This document shows, piece by piece, positions 52,301 through 64,000 of a stretch of DNA of 64,000 bases (within the stretch, counting starts at the first letter, position 1; the number at the start of each line of letters is the position of its first letter). The notes beneath the pieces were generated by a model, which had not been told where the DNA came from, did no database searches, and saw nothing but the letters and a program-made list of their open reading frames with translations. Position numbers and translations under genes: made by a program. The DNA lies in NCBI GenBank assembly GCA_021397835.1, contig JAJFZO010000447.1, positions 1,054,001 through 1,118,000 of the forward strand. The letters are read 5' to 3'. Source of the stretch: Moringa oleifera (lineage: Eukaryota > Streptophyta > Magnoliopsida > Brassicales > Moringaceae).

Positions 52301-52597
52301 GAGTAAAAGGACTAACTTCAAATGAATTTTTGTTTGGAGTTGCATTTGCTTCTTTCTGATATTTCTTGATTATTTTTTCTCTTGGTGTTCTTATCATCCT
52401 AATTATTTTATGCCTTCTATTCATCAGTGTATTAATATCAAATGTCATGAAATATGTCTGGCTGTTCTTAGATGCATGTTCAAGTTGATGTTTATCTTTT
52501 TTATTATATATATGAAGAGAAATATTGTTATCCATTTTACTTATTGCGGGAAATGATGGACTTGATCTGCACTTCTAATACAGGATTTACTTTCCAG
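49339..52597 (+). other. Long non-coding interval, possibly a 3'-UTR intron
   Basis: No family-like exon found. It begins with a donor-like GTATGTG just after the stop of the upstream gene and ends at the TTTCCAG acceptor-like site before 52598, so it may be one large intron. Open frames at about 49825-50160 and 50463-50696 show no recognisable domain. Confidence 0.35.
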
Positions 52598-52857
52598 GAA
52601 ATTGACAGCGGCAGAAAAGGAAGACAAGATGTGGGATCTGCTGAGCAGTACCATTGTATATTTAACTTTTCTTGTAAGTTGTGAAAACGAAGTTTTCTTT
52701 TTTCTGTAAATGCCTTTCAAATCCCTTATGGTTATTCTTTCAGGGTCTACTTTGTATGCCAAAGGTGGCAGCAGAGCCCTTTTATTATGGAGGTCTATTG
52801 GTAATTATGGGCATGCTGATGCTATCCTTTCTGTTAGTTCATGACATGGTGGGTTAG
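52598..52857 (+). CDS. Candidate small two-helix membrane protein (two exons)
   Basis: Two exon-like blocks, 52598-52673 and 52744-52857, have good splice signals (TTTCCAG before the first, CTT/GTAAGTT between, TTTCAG/GGT before the second). From the ATG at 52629 they join to a 52-residue frame: 'MWDLLSSTIVYLTFLGLL' as a first hydrophobic helix, a short loop 'CMPKVAAEP', and a second helix 'FYYGGLLVIMGMLMLSFLL' ending 'VHDMVG'. In the same frame upstream, 'KLTAAEKEDK' is open, so a longer protein with a further 5' exon is possible. I do not recognise the family. It could be the end of a separate gene or a second frame on a long 3' region of the gene at 48403. Confidence 0.45.
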
Positions 52858-54115
52858 GCTTTATTTACCATATGCCGGAACATTTTTGTTTTCCTTAAAA
52901 AGAAAATTAAATAATAAAATTTGTTTGAGGAAAAAAGTATAAAATAGATGAATAACTTAAAGGTAAATCACAAATGAAAAGAAATTATATTGTTGTGGTC
53001 AATTTTACATATATTATATTCAATTTGATTGTCACTTAAATGTAAATAAAAAGTAAAGAAGATAAGTTTCATAATATGAATTTAGTTTATAAGACGAAGA
53101 AATTGACATTTTATACTTGTTAAAAATACCTCAACTATCACCAGAGATACTGGAAATAAATGACTTGATTTCAAAGTAAAGCAAAGTTGAAATTAAAATT
53201 TACTTTTTAAATTGAATATAAATGAAGTTTACAGCAATTTTTTGATTCTCCTTTGGGTATGGCTTTTGATACAAATAAAATTGGTGAACCAGACCAGTAC
53301 CACAGGAAGGATTATAATGCACATTATTAGACTGTTGAGCTTCTAGTAACCTCAGGCTTCGTGGGACTTTGGTATACTGGAATTGGATCTTTTCAAGTGG
53401 AGCTTCATTTCTTACCAAGTTCAGTCTTATCACTCACTATCTGCGAGACTTATTTGCATTTCTATCACGACAGTTGCATAAACATTTACCATTTAAATTC
53501 AATAATCCATAGCGATTGAAATGTTATAACTATTAAATATCTCTATTCTTCAACCAGACAGCAAATGCTAGCAGCAAAGTAAAGAAGATCAAAGGAGAGT
53601 AAGACACAGAAGATGGAAATGAACTTAAAAGAGTACAAAATCAAGCTCTTGGAAACATACTGGTTTCTGTCTGTGGCCCATGCAGTCTGAGTATCATGCC
53701 CAACAGAAAGCTTTTGGTCGCACAATTACAAATATGCCAGAAGTCATTCGCAGAATGCTGATAGATTCAGTTTTTATCAGGTCAAGCCCAGGGAGCTGGC
53801 ATATTTCCCTGCTGAACTTACCCAGTTGGAAGAACAAGAATCACAAATCCTTTTATATATATATATATAAAGAGAGAGAGAGAGAGAGATAAAGGAAAGA
53901 TTGAAATAATAACACCCGGAAGGGACAATTTACACCTGTAGTATAGGTATATCAACACATTGTAGCCCTGGATTACAAGATAAGATCAACAAATTTAAAA
54001 TTTGCATCATATTGAAGTTCAAAGAAAACTCCAGTATTTTAGCAATAACCGTAATTCTTTGACCTGACAAAAAAATTACTGAAATTATATGCATCAACAA
54101 TAATACACCAAGAAA
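52858..54115. other. Intergenic DNA between convergent genes
   Basis: No coding exon seen. It contains the presumed 3' untranslated regions of the flanking convergent genes and a compound (TA)n(GA)n microsatellite at about 53855-53889. Confidence 0.4.
53855..53889. repeat. Compound (TA)n(GA)n microsatellite
   Basis: An alternating TA run passes directly into a GA run. Confidence 0.85.
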
Positions 54116-57100
54116 TCAGGTGGTGTGAGCAGCGTGCGTTCTTGAAGCCCATATACCAAACACAAGAAACCAGAAGACAAATAAGATAGCCCAGTAGCGT
54201 GCAGGCCCATACTTTATTCTAGTCAGCACAATCTGCAAGGTTTGAAGGAGTAAATGTTAAATGTTTCTCCCTTTTTCTTTTCTCCTCTTGATCTCTCATT
54301 GATGACAGAAAAAAATGTAAATCATGCATATTCCAGCAACATACAAAAAATGAACAGGACAGAAATCCAAAGTCATGATAACCAGAACATGTTTAGAATG
54401 ATTCTGTGAGTTTTTTTTTTTTAAAAAAATTTATTGAAATATGTTAGAACAATCCTATGACCTAATAATAATCTATGAAATTCAGACACAATACTTTAAC
54501 TTGCCTTAACCATTTAAACAAGGCTAGAGTGTAAACACCCCTGTTTCCCTAATGAAATTCCAATCAGATAATAAAGCAAACAAAGCCATAACAGAGCTAA
54601 ATTTGATCATCCATGTGTCAAATTCTTCTAAGATGATGTATGTGTCTCTTCCCAATATGAAACAACCATCAATTGCTTTCCAGTGGCTAGAAAAGAATGC
54701 TTTAAACCGAAATACTGACAACTGGAGGCATACATCTGTGGAGGTTGGATAAGATGTCAAAAAATAAGGGGAAAACCCAGGACAAGCAGTCATCTCCATC
54801 AAAATCTTGCATTTTGCCCTAATGTTATCCCAAGTTGGGTAAGGTTTATGTCAGCCAGGTATAAAACGTACAAATGCCTCCACCTCCTTTTCTAACATAT
54901 CAAACCTATGAAGAATCAGAACATAATATGCAAGGAATGGTTCCCATCTATCCAAAGATTTGTTTTATAAATACAAGAGCATGTCTTTCCATGAACTAGA
55001 TATAAGGAATCTCAGTGACAAAGTAGGATCTCTGAAAAACCATTATGGCCAAGATCCTCCACCATATCTTTCTTTAAATTTGATGGCTAGCCCTTTGCTA
55101 AAATTCCCTCCATGGATGAAGAGGACTCTCAGGCAAGATCAATCAGAAGAGCTTTCTTCCCTAAACCATCCTCCTTATCATCTCCCAATAGCTTGCTACT
55201 TTCAGTTATACTTTCAAGTACTATTCAGTACATTTTTCATCCCACTTTGTTAAAATAATAACCATAACGATCAAACTTCCCTTTTTCTTTTCTCAAAGTT
55301 CATAACAATTATGTTGTAAAGCAGCCAATGACACAGATTATTGAATAATTCTCGAAAGATTACTGCAACACTAAATAAGCACCCAATTTCACATGCTCAT
55401 GTTTTAATTTGCTTGTTAAGGGATATCAACAATACTATTGAAATCTCCCTCTCTTTTTTTTTTTTGCCTTTGGTGAAACTAAATCAAATGCAAATATGTA
55501 TTGATGAATAATAAACCAACAGAATTTTTTAAAGCTACTTACAAAGCGAAAGAAGACCACAACTGTTAAAGCACAAATGCCACCGAGGAGGATATGAAGA
55601 CCACTTTTTGCAGTTTTCTGCAGTTCAAACAGAAGTCAGTTGGATTCACTTCATAATAAACTCAAAGTAACTAAAGTGATCAATAAAATTATTTACTATC
55701 ACAATTAATGCAAATAAGTATTCATAAACATACAGGAAACATTCAAATGAAATCTTTAACACCTAAACCATAAGATAACGTAGGATACAGGAAGTTAAAT
55801 AAGAAACGAGAGCTCTCTCCAACTAAGGTCCTCGACAGGAGATCTACTCCACTGGTTAGAGGTTCTCATGATGCTTCGCTGGGAAAAGATAGAAAGATGT
55901 TAGGAATCTATATAACAAGTGTGTGGTGGTGTCAGGATGTTATGGTAGGTCCTATTTTGTTTGGATGTAACAGTATATGCGCAGCCACTAGAGGATGTTA
56001 TGTTTTTCTCTAGTTGTTTTACATAGCTGAAAACAATTCTAATATCAACTGCATTGAATGATCAGGAAAGATTTGTTACTTCTGTTCAAGATTATAGCTG
56101 GCTTTTACACAAGCTTTTTTCTCACACAACAAAATTGGAGGGGATAGGAAGGAGAGATGATGTTATATGTTGAAGACGCATAGCAATGAGGTACTGAAGT
56201 TTAAATAACCTTATTCACTGTCATGAGGCAGCTGTAAGGCTACAGTTCCATTGAAATTGATTTGGCAGATTGTAATCCTCATTCAGCACTGCTTCTCCAT
56301 ATGGTCAGCACATTATCACAGATTCTACCACTGAGAACTTGGTTAAGAGAGTAAAGGTTCTTAAGACTTAAAATTTTTGTTGCTCTTTCGCAATTTATCT
56401 AAATTGAAACTCTAAGATCCTGAAGGTTGGAGAAACCTATTCCGAAATCAAGAGTGTTTGGAAATTGGGAGTATCTATTCTCTGCAGCATCTTTTACCTA
56501 ACCAATTCAACCGCAAAAGTATCAAAAACTAAACCACATAAACGAACTATATACACTCTAGTTTCCCTGCCAATTATTAATCAAGGTACATATGAACAGA
56601 CTATATTAAAATGTTACCTTCTTAGTGCATTGAAACAGGATAGGTTAAAATGTTACCCTCTTAGTTGTAATATGTTTTTTCTCTTGGCACTCTTTTGGAT
56701 TTTCAATGTTACATCAATCTATTTATGAGGTCATTAGTGTAGATGCTCAAAGTCGTAGATACAGACACCTCACATGGTGTTATCTGTTTTGGTTACAGCT
56801 GTGCGAATTTTTTCAGTGGGGAATTTAAGACTAAAAGGCGCCACGTGTGGATGACGACCCACCAAGGTATTATCCCCCATCTTGAGAAGTTGTGGCCTAT
56901 TAGCTCAATGGTAGGGTTTTGTCCTCCTCTATGGATAAAGTGCCATGTGGAAGCATGCTGTGGGATGCAGAGGGAGTATGTCTAGCCTTATATTACATTT
57001 AGTTTGCAAGTTTTATTGGATGTGAGATTGTGGTAGGATAACATGATTTCAAAATCCAAACAAATCAACGTGCATGGGCCATCAATATTGATGCTCAAAA

Positions 57101-58378
57101 TGGTAGACATGGAACAACTCACAAAGTATTGCTCACTTTGACCGTAGCTGCATGATTTTATCTCATTGGAGATTTAACCCCAAAATATGCCTTGTGAGAT
57201 GAGAAGTATGTCTAGCCTTACATTACATCTAATTAATTGACTTGTATCTGATACAGAATAGTGATAGGGTGTAACAGTTACATTTTTCTTTTATACAAGG
57301 ACAGTTGAACATATATGTGTTTGTGCGTTTGCACGTATACAATACACGCAAAATACACACACATATAATTCTTCACAAATTTATATAATAAAAATTGCAC
57401 AATTATCGTAGAAGACAGTGTTCAAAGTCCTCGTCAATTTCGTTAGTAAAGACAAAATACTCACAATTGTAAATAATCCTAGACAAATTTCTTATACTTA
57501 GATAATAATGAATTTTAAATATGAGATTTTGAAAGTATTACCCCCAAAAGACGATACATTCATGAAAAAAGGGATCCTAAAAATCTTTAAAATTTTCAAA
57601 ATATAAAATCCAATGATTTAAAAAATCAAAGATCTGAAACGCTGGGCGAAACAATGCTACCTAGTGATTGCAAGCTTGAATTTAAATGAAAGAGGGAACC
57701 TAAAGAAGGGTTGGCATAGAGTTTGATTCTGAGTTGTGTTCTATGCAGTTTTATGAAAAGGATAACAATAGAGCATTGCAAATGTGGAGCATTCTGTCAG
57801 TATTTTGAAGAGGGTGATGCTAGACCTCATTCTCTTGATTACTAGCTGCTTGATCCTCTAAGTTCTCTAGTTCTTATGTGCATGTTATAATGTATCTTGT
57901 CTTGGAATTTAGAATAAATTGTTTTGGTTATTTTCCTAAGTATTTCTTCTGTACTTGAGTGGCCATTTTGTGATTATAGATTTAATCTTATAAAAGAAAG
58001 CTATACTCAAGATCTCAACTCCTAGCCCACAAACTCCGATGCATCTCGAAGCAATAGCCTACCCTATTAACTCACCCTTCAAATTTCTCAAGCCTGCCAA
58101 TGGGTCAAAGATCCTCATAAAAATACCTAAACAAGTATCAAATAGCGCACAGAGATCAGTTGATGATGAGAAGACTGGATAACATAATATCAAGTACAAC
58201 AAACAAGTCGATGTCCAGCAAATATTGCTCATTTTTAGCTTATGACTCACCAAGAAGACTATCAAAAGGCTAAGATAAAGTGCAATTAAACCAGCAAGTT
58301 GATAGATTAAAAATGTCATCTCTTTCAATAGGTTGTCTTTGTGGCCCCTCCTCAGAAAACAAAAAAGGAAAACACAAA

Positions 58379-58423
<45 letters not shown>

Positions 58424-59833
58424 AATAAAAGATTGCAGTTACCAGGAGGCTGAAACTCAAGTGTACTATTTTCCAAGGAGGACATATAGGTCATACGATG
58501 CACTGATAGATATGATACAGCTGAACCAAATAATGTTAATTGATCTGCAGTTGATTAGCCCTAGCCCCATCCTATAAGTCCAAGTCTTTGATCCCACTCC
58601 TAAGTAGCTTGTACACCATCATATTAGTGCTAAAAGATAGAAAATATTTTCAGAAAAATTTGGAAGAATTATGCATATTTTTTACTTTTCTTTTTAAGAA
58701 AAAAGAAAAAGATCTTTTCTGTCAAGCGATTATCATATCCTTCGCTTGTCATGCTGGTTCCAAATTATTCTGTTTTTCAAGTTCTCATTTTCTGACTTAA
58801 AAATCAGATACTCTGAACATAAGATAAGGCCAGCAACCAGATAACTTACTTTTCATGTAAGATGGAGAAATAAAAGCCAAAGTTCTTCTCTACTGATATG
58901 CTCCGAATAAGGCTCAAACAAACATACCTTTCCGACACGAGGAGCAATAAGCCATGCCAAAGTAACAGTAAGCAGCCCTGTAGCAAGCAAGATTCCAGTG
59001 CCTTCCACAGCCCATTTGGTTGCAGGGTTTTCAGCAGGGATGATATCTTCAGTTACAGTATTCAAAGGTTGTTCAGAAACAACTTGTGAAAGTGCAGCAG
59101 AATTATTGTTGTAATTATTACTATTACTATGTGGACTAAACCACAAAGAAATTTCACTCAGTCGTTGCCTTCGAATAGCAGCAATGGCATCAGGATCTAC
59201 ACCTGAACTTGAATGCACCTGTGCAGGATTAGGATCTCCAATGGCAGTCCTCTCCCTTAAGGCTTCATAATCCTTTAAAGATACCACAACCTTCTTTAGG
59301 TCAGCAGTCCTGATATTTTTTGCAACTTGCCCACAAATCTCACAGACGGTAGATCCATGATTAACAAACCATTTGAGTGCACATGCATAGTGTACTAGTG
59401 CTAAATCATTTTTGCATGAACAACCAAGTTCAATTAACATGTCTTGATGGTGATGTGACCCCATCTCTAAATCAGTATTACAAATGAAAACCTCCCCTTC
59501 AGGGCTTATGAACTCAACTATCCCGGATTCGCTTCCATTGTTTTTGGATAGGAAATCATCGTCAACATCTTTTGAGACTTCTTTGCTCTCAGCCTTTACT
59601 CCTCCATTGATTTTCCCTGCTTCTTGAACTGGAGGAATGATCCCCAAAAATCCTAATGCAGCATCTCCCCTTTTATCAGATTCAGCGCACTGGCATACAC
59701 GGCAAGTTGCCAAACCTGCCTCCTTGTCTATACTGTATCGTGAGTATGCCTCCAAATTTTCATTCTCAATAGGTGAGCAACCATCATTACTCACTCCACC
59801 ATGGTTTGTTTGTGATGAATTTTCTTTACCCAT
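54116..59833 (-). CDS. RING-CH (RINGv) membrane E3 ubiquitin ligase
   Basis: Predicted membrane-bound ubiquitin ligase of the RING-CH/MARCH type. Three coding exons (59833-58928, 55617-55543, 54232-54116) join in phase to 365 residues. The C4HC3 zinc ligands are Cys44, Cys47, Cys138, Cys140, His148, Cys151, Cys164 and Cys167 ('CRVC', 'CSCKNDLALVHYAC', 'CEIC'). The spacer between Cys47 and Cys138 is 90 residues, far longer than the usual 10-45. Three hydrophobic helices follow: 'GTGILLATGLLTVTLAWLI' (exon 1), 'GLHILLGGICALTVVVFF' (exon 2), and 'YWAILFVFWFLVFGIWAS' (exon 3). Together they put the RING domain on the cytosolic side of a membrane. The 3.3-kb intron between the first two exons carries repeats. 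Its neighbour on the left is convergent. The target protein is unknown; I recall similar Arabidopsis proteins annotated only as RING/FYVE/PHD-type. Confidence 0.88.
56742..57234. repeat. Diverged direct repeat in the RING-CH gene intron
   Basis: Two related units lie at 56742-57003 and 57090-57234. Both start 'gatgctcaaa.t.gtaga' and both end 'atgtctagcctta.attacat'. The second lacks about 110 central bases. They look like two copies of an interspersed repeat or an old local duplication. Confidence 0.6.
58380..58430. repeat. (TAA)n / (TAAA)n microsatellite
   Basis: About 13 ATA/TAA trinucleotide units followed by several AATA units, inside the long intron of the RING-CH gene. Confidence 0.9.
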
Positions 59834-62214
59834 CGCATTAGAAGAAGTGGCTTTTCCTTGTACTACAACACCATTTCACTTTGACATGTGACCTTAATCA
59901 ATTCTATGAGGCCAGTCTCTCTCCCATTAACAATTCATTTGATATAGACAAGAAAACAATTCCCATAAAGAGCTGACAGCTCACAAACACTGTTTTCCCA
60001 TATAAGAAAGGTGTTTGGTGCTGTCAGCATAATCTGCACCTTAAATTGAGATAAGGGACTCGTACCGCATGAAGAAAAGAACAAACTACCAACTTTCTTT
60101 GTCCTAACAGGCTCCTGGTTTGGCAGAATAGAAAATGTCAATGGCTGATTCCGGACTGACAAAAGAGTAAGTTCAAAGCAGTTGTGCATGAAAAAGCATT
60201 ATTGGCATAAACTTAGAACGAAGGTGTCTATAAGATACAAACATATTGAAGTGGCATCAACATAAACCTGATCATAACAATCATAACTGTAAAATCTACA
60301 GAAACAATAGTATCTTGAGGAGAAAAATTGGAAGAAAACAGATAAAAATTTATTTAGATGATCTCTATAAGATAAATTACATTGGTGTAATACCATAGTG
60401 AACATCATCATAACTACCATGCTGTAAAATTTAAGCAAGCATTCGAAGGACCCGGATTCTATGATAAAGTCTATCAGTAGCCAAAATAAGATTTTTGAGG
60501 TTTTAGTCCATGGGCAACCCAAACTTTATATACCATAAGATCTTTTTGTTCAAGCCACTACATTTGTAAACTTACACACAAATCTTTATCATTCACAAAA
60601 AATTATCTCGAACCGATCAAGAGTTTATTTAGCCTCAATCAAGAACTAATCTGAGACATTAGAAGACAACTATGTCCAAAGCAACTTAAACTACAAGGTC
60701 CACTAATCCATGCGTTCACGATCTTAGGCACACTCAAATTCATGCATAGACAGTTTCCCAGCATATTAGCAGAATTTCACAATAAGAATTCTAATTGCAG
60801 CCCTTGATGACATAAAGATAGGTAACAACTCAAAATATGGACACAAATTCAAGGCAACAAACTCTCAAGTATTTCGTGTTTACAAATACTTTGTTACATG
60901 AAGGTATTCCTAGCTCTACATAACACCAATTATTCATGCTATTAAACAAAGGGGGTATGAGAGAAAAAGACTGCAAGATGCATGTTTTTGCACTCCTATA
61001 GGCTAAAATCCTTGATTTGATATATTCTACTAGTTGAATGGTTCTATATGTTGGCAAAGGTTTGCAACACATGACACGGACAAACATACAGGTACAAACA
61101 TACAAGTACCTATTCACATATGTTGGTAGATAGAGAAAAACAAAAACCAAAGCCCCAAAAACAAAATGTAATGGTGCACTTGAGCAAAGGAAAGACATTT
61201 ACAAAGATACATGAAACAGAAATCATAAGTCAAGCACACACATCCCTCAGAATGAATTGATCATCAATGGATCAGACACTACTTCTAACGTTCATACCAT
61301 TCATCACAGGGATGAAACGGAGGTGAAAGTGAAAGAAGAAAACAAACACAAACAAACAGCTTGGTCTGCAAGAGGTAGAACTGCAAAACACCAGGAGACA
61401 AAAACTCATTGTGTTTTTTACTATGATGCAAAGATTCAAATGAGAGGGTTTGCAAAATGGATGTGGCTATCGTCCCAAAGCTTAAAAGCTTTAGATTTGA
61501 CCAGTTACTACATATCCAAGGGTTTTCGGCATGTTGATCATGGTCATGACACACGTACCCACATATTCTAGTCAGTGATCATAGTGCAAAAAGACATATT
61601 AAACCAAAAATCACAAAACAAAAAAAAAAAGGAATTGAAACAATTGCACAGAGAGGTTAAAAAAAAAAATCAAAACCTAAAAGAAGCCTGCAAATCACTA
61701 AGAATCGATTGATCATTCAGATGATCAGACTACTGATTTTTAATTTCACACCAACCACTATAAGGATGGAAAAGAAGGCATGAGCAACTTCTTCATAAAA
61801 AAGCATGCCCCAAACATCTGTTAAATAATTATCAACGTCTCTGTAGATCTGAAAAACAGACGTAAATGGGTATTCCACAACCCAAACAAGACACCACCAA
61901 ACCAAGAAGGAATTTCAAAAGAACACTGTGCCCGTTCCCATGAGAAAGTATAAAGATGAAAAACTTCATACTATGCCTCTAAATTCAAGCGAACTGACCC
62001 AAAACTGAATCAAACCATAGGCAATCCAGTTCAAAATCGACTACCCTCTCAAGAAAAAAGTGTTCAAATAAAATATAAAATTTGAATTATACTACAGTTC
62101 TGAGAACCACCATTTCTGAAGAAACGAAACCATATATCGAGATCGTGAAGTTATCAAAGAAAAAAAACAAACAAACAGAAAGGAAACAAAAGAGACAGCG
62201 AACCTCTATTGCTT
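59834..62214 (-). other. Probable 5'-UTR intron of the RING-CH gene
   Basis: No coding exon recognised on either strand. An acceptor-like GTTGTAG sits a few dozen bases before the ATG at 59833, and a donor-like AG/GTTCGCTG lies at about 62205. The interval is therefore best read as a long leader intron. Confidence 0.4.
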
Positions 62215-62335
62215 GGGCTGAAGGGAAGCGAGAAGCAAGGGCATGGGGTAGCTGAGATCGATTGATGAGCGGATGCTGGGTGAAAAGAGAGTGTTAGTGA
62301 TCGGACTGTGCGTGTCTGCTTTCATTTAAGTAATC
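62205..62335 (-). other. Probable 5' leader exon of the RING-CH gene
   Basis: A CT-rich minus-strand segment, typical of a plant 5' leader, ends at a donor-like site (CAATAGAG/GTTCGC). It contains a 12-codon upstream ORF (MPLLLASLQPKQ), which would be expected to lower translation of the main frame if transcription starts upstream of it. Confidence 0.4.
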
Positions 62336-64000
62336 GCTGTATGTCTGCCGTGAGTTAGGTGGTGCTTCTCTCTGTCTACCTTTTAAGATTGGGTTGCTGC
62401 TGGAGTGACTGCCACGAGAGGTGTGCCTCTTGCGGCCTCACTCCCCCTTTGCTACTCCTACAGTAACCTCTACAAAAGTAGTACTCCTATATTACAGGCT
62501 TCCTCGTTTCGTTAGTTGTCCCATTTTTTGATATTTTGTTGTAATCGTTGTTTAAATATTAATTAATATTTTAAAAATTATAATAAATCTGTTTTTAAAT
62601 TAAATTTATATTTTATTAATTGACCTAACTTTATAGTTAAACTTTCAACCTGCATGAATTGAAACTTAACCTTAAAAATTTAGAGATTTTTTGAACCTAA
62701 TTTTAGGAAAACAAAAAAATTGTTAAAAATGAACATAAAAATTAATAAACAAAAAGATAAAATTACAAAAAATCTAATCTCTTTTTAAAAATTTTCCCTT
62801 CATTTTTTTCTTTTCTTGATTTTTTCTCTATTTTTAAAATATTTTTAAAGAATTAAAATTTTTAAAATAAAATTTAATTTAATTCAAATAAAAAATTTAG
62901 ATGAAAATTAAATCAATTGATAAAATAAAATTTTAAAAAAGACAACAATAATAAAATGAATAAAACAGCTGGCGCCAGGGTAACTAAGAAACAAAAGGGC
63001 AGTGAAATTAATATAGCAAAGTATACCTTTAATGGACAACCTGACTTTGATAGCCATTTGCCAAGGAACTTTCCCAAAGATAAAGTGTATATATTTTGGA
63101 CCATTCAGTTTGTCCTTGTCTACTTTAACCTACCATTTAGTTATTTTGGGATGGTTGCAGTAATTTTTTTTTTCTTGTGGTAATATTGATTTTATTTTTA
63201 CCTTTCTTTTTTTTTTTTTAGTCTATATGTAGGTAAGAATAAATGTAGAAGTTGCTTCAATAAAATTATTGATTATCGAGAGATTCTTAATTGATAACCC
63301 TGTTTCATTATTGATCATTTTAATATAATTTTTTATTTACTCGTTTTAATGCAAAACAAATTCCTTGCCCTTTCCAATTATAATTTCTTTACTTGAAATG
63401 ATAATTCAAATTCTCTCCTTTTTTTTTTTAACAATGTCATTCCCCACGTTTTTTAGAATTAATTATTTATTAATTGTATAAATTACAAAAATATGTTAAA
63501 TCAAAAGATCATATTCAATGAAAACTTAAAGTTTCAATATTATGTTATTAAAATGAATCAAGATCCATTTTAAATCACAGTTTTTTTATAATAAATTGAT
63601 ATTTTTATAATTTAAAATAAAAATTTTATATTTATCTCGAATGTTAAATCAAATTTTAATATTTAATATCAATTAAAATAATTTTAAAATTTATATAATA
63701 ACAAAACAAATTCTCGCTTCAACGTTTCAAAAAGGACAATATCAAAATTTTTAATTTATTATATTTTAAAAAAATTAATTTTCTCTTTTTTTTTATTTCT
63801 CTTTCTTTCTCAGTGAAAACTATAAAATGATCATAAATAATGATAAATAAATCTAATAAAATAAAATTTATAATGTTGAGCACTACTACACTAATAACCG
63901 AAGAACGTGACCATTTCACGGCAAACCTATAAGATCAATGAGAACAATGTGGGATCATATCTTTGTGGGAAAACTATGATAACAAACATGGCTACAGCTT
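62336..64000. other. Promoter side of the RING-CH gene and AT-rich intergenic DNA
   Basis: The first 200 bases are GC-richer and are probably promoter. From about 62520 to the window end the sequence is AT-rich, with homopolymer runs and no recognisable gene. Confidence 0.4.

Noticed and set aside
56895..56960. Possible tRNA gene (A-box-like 'tagctcaatggtag')
   Set aside because: No B box, no anticodon stem or closing acceptor stem could be drawn; kept only as a hint about the repeat's origin.

Overview
The window is nuclear DNA of a eudicot plant: AT-rich, split genes with GT-AG introns, plant-only families (NAC, PORR, DUF1985 elements), and remnants of Ty1/Copia, Ty3/Gypsy and LINE retrotransposons. 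No bacterial operon, CRISPR array, rRNA or convincing tRNA gene was seen. All exon boundaries were worked out by hand from splice signals, phase and family similarity. Layout: 0-2.6 kb holds two decayed retrotransposon gag fragments. 3.1-9.4 kb (minus) is a complete 18-exon GH35 beta-galactosidase (BGAL16 type). 10.5-14.2 kb is a decayed, internally deleted Ty3/Gypsy element with both LTRs. 17.6-19.1 kb (plus) is a three-exon NAC transcription factor of the ATAF/NAC032 group, whose promoter carries several ABRE/G-box motifs. 19.8-23.3 kb (minus) is an eight-exon nucellin-like aspartic protease. As I remember it, the order beta-galactosidase, NAC, aspartyl protease matches Arabidopsis chromosome 1 (At1g77410, At1g77450, At1g77480), so this part looks like a conserved syntenic block. 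25.3-28.3 kb (minus) is a linker-histone (H15) domain gene with a Gln/Glu-rich tail. Its reading frame is broken by two in-frame stops and two apparent frameshifts. 29.3-32.1 kb is a 5'-truncated LINE. 37.0-38.3 kb (minus) is an intronless PORR-domain organelle RNA-binding protein. 39.9-43.1 kb (minus) is a ten-exon class-3 aldehyde dehydrogenase. 45.6-46.9 kb is a dead DUF1985 (Ulp1/MULE-type) transposon fragment among short repeats. 48.4-49.3 kb (plus) is a Ser-rich uncharacterised protein. Two exons at 52.6-52.9 kb can encode a 52-residue, two-helix membrane peptide. 54.1-59.8 kb (minus, probable leader exon at 62.2 kb) is a RING-CH membrane E3 ligase with an unusually long spacer inside its zinc-binding domain. 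The genes do not form one pathway. Stress themes recur by family knowledge: the ATAF-type NAC is typically ABA and stress responsive, class-3 ALDH removes lipid-derived aldehydes, and RING-CH ligases ubiquitinate membrane proteins. The most useful leads are the decaying H15-domain gene, the expanded RING-CH domain, the candidate downstream two-helix peptide and the small transcription unit near 44.4 kb. No clear new multi-gene system was found.
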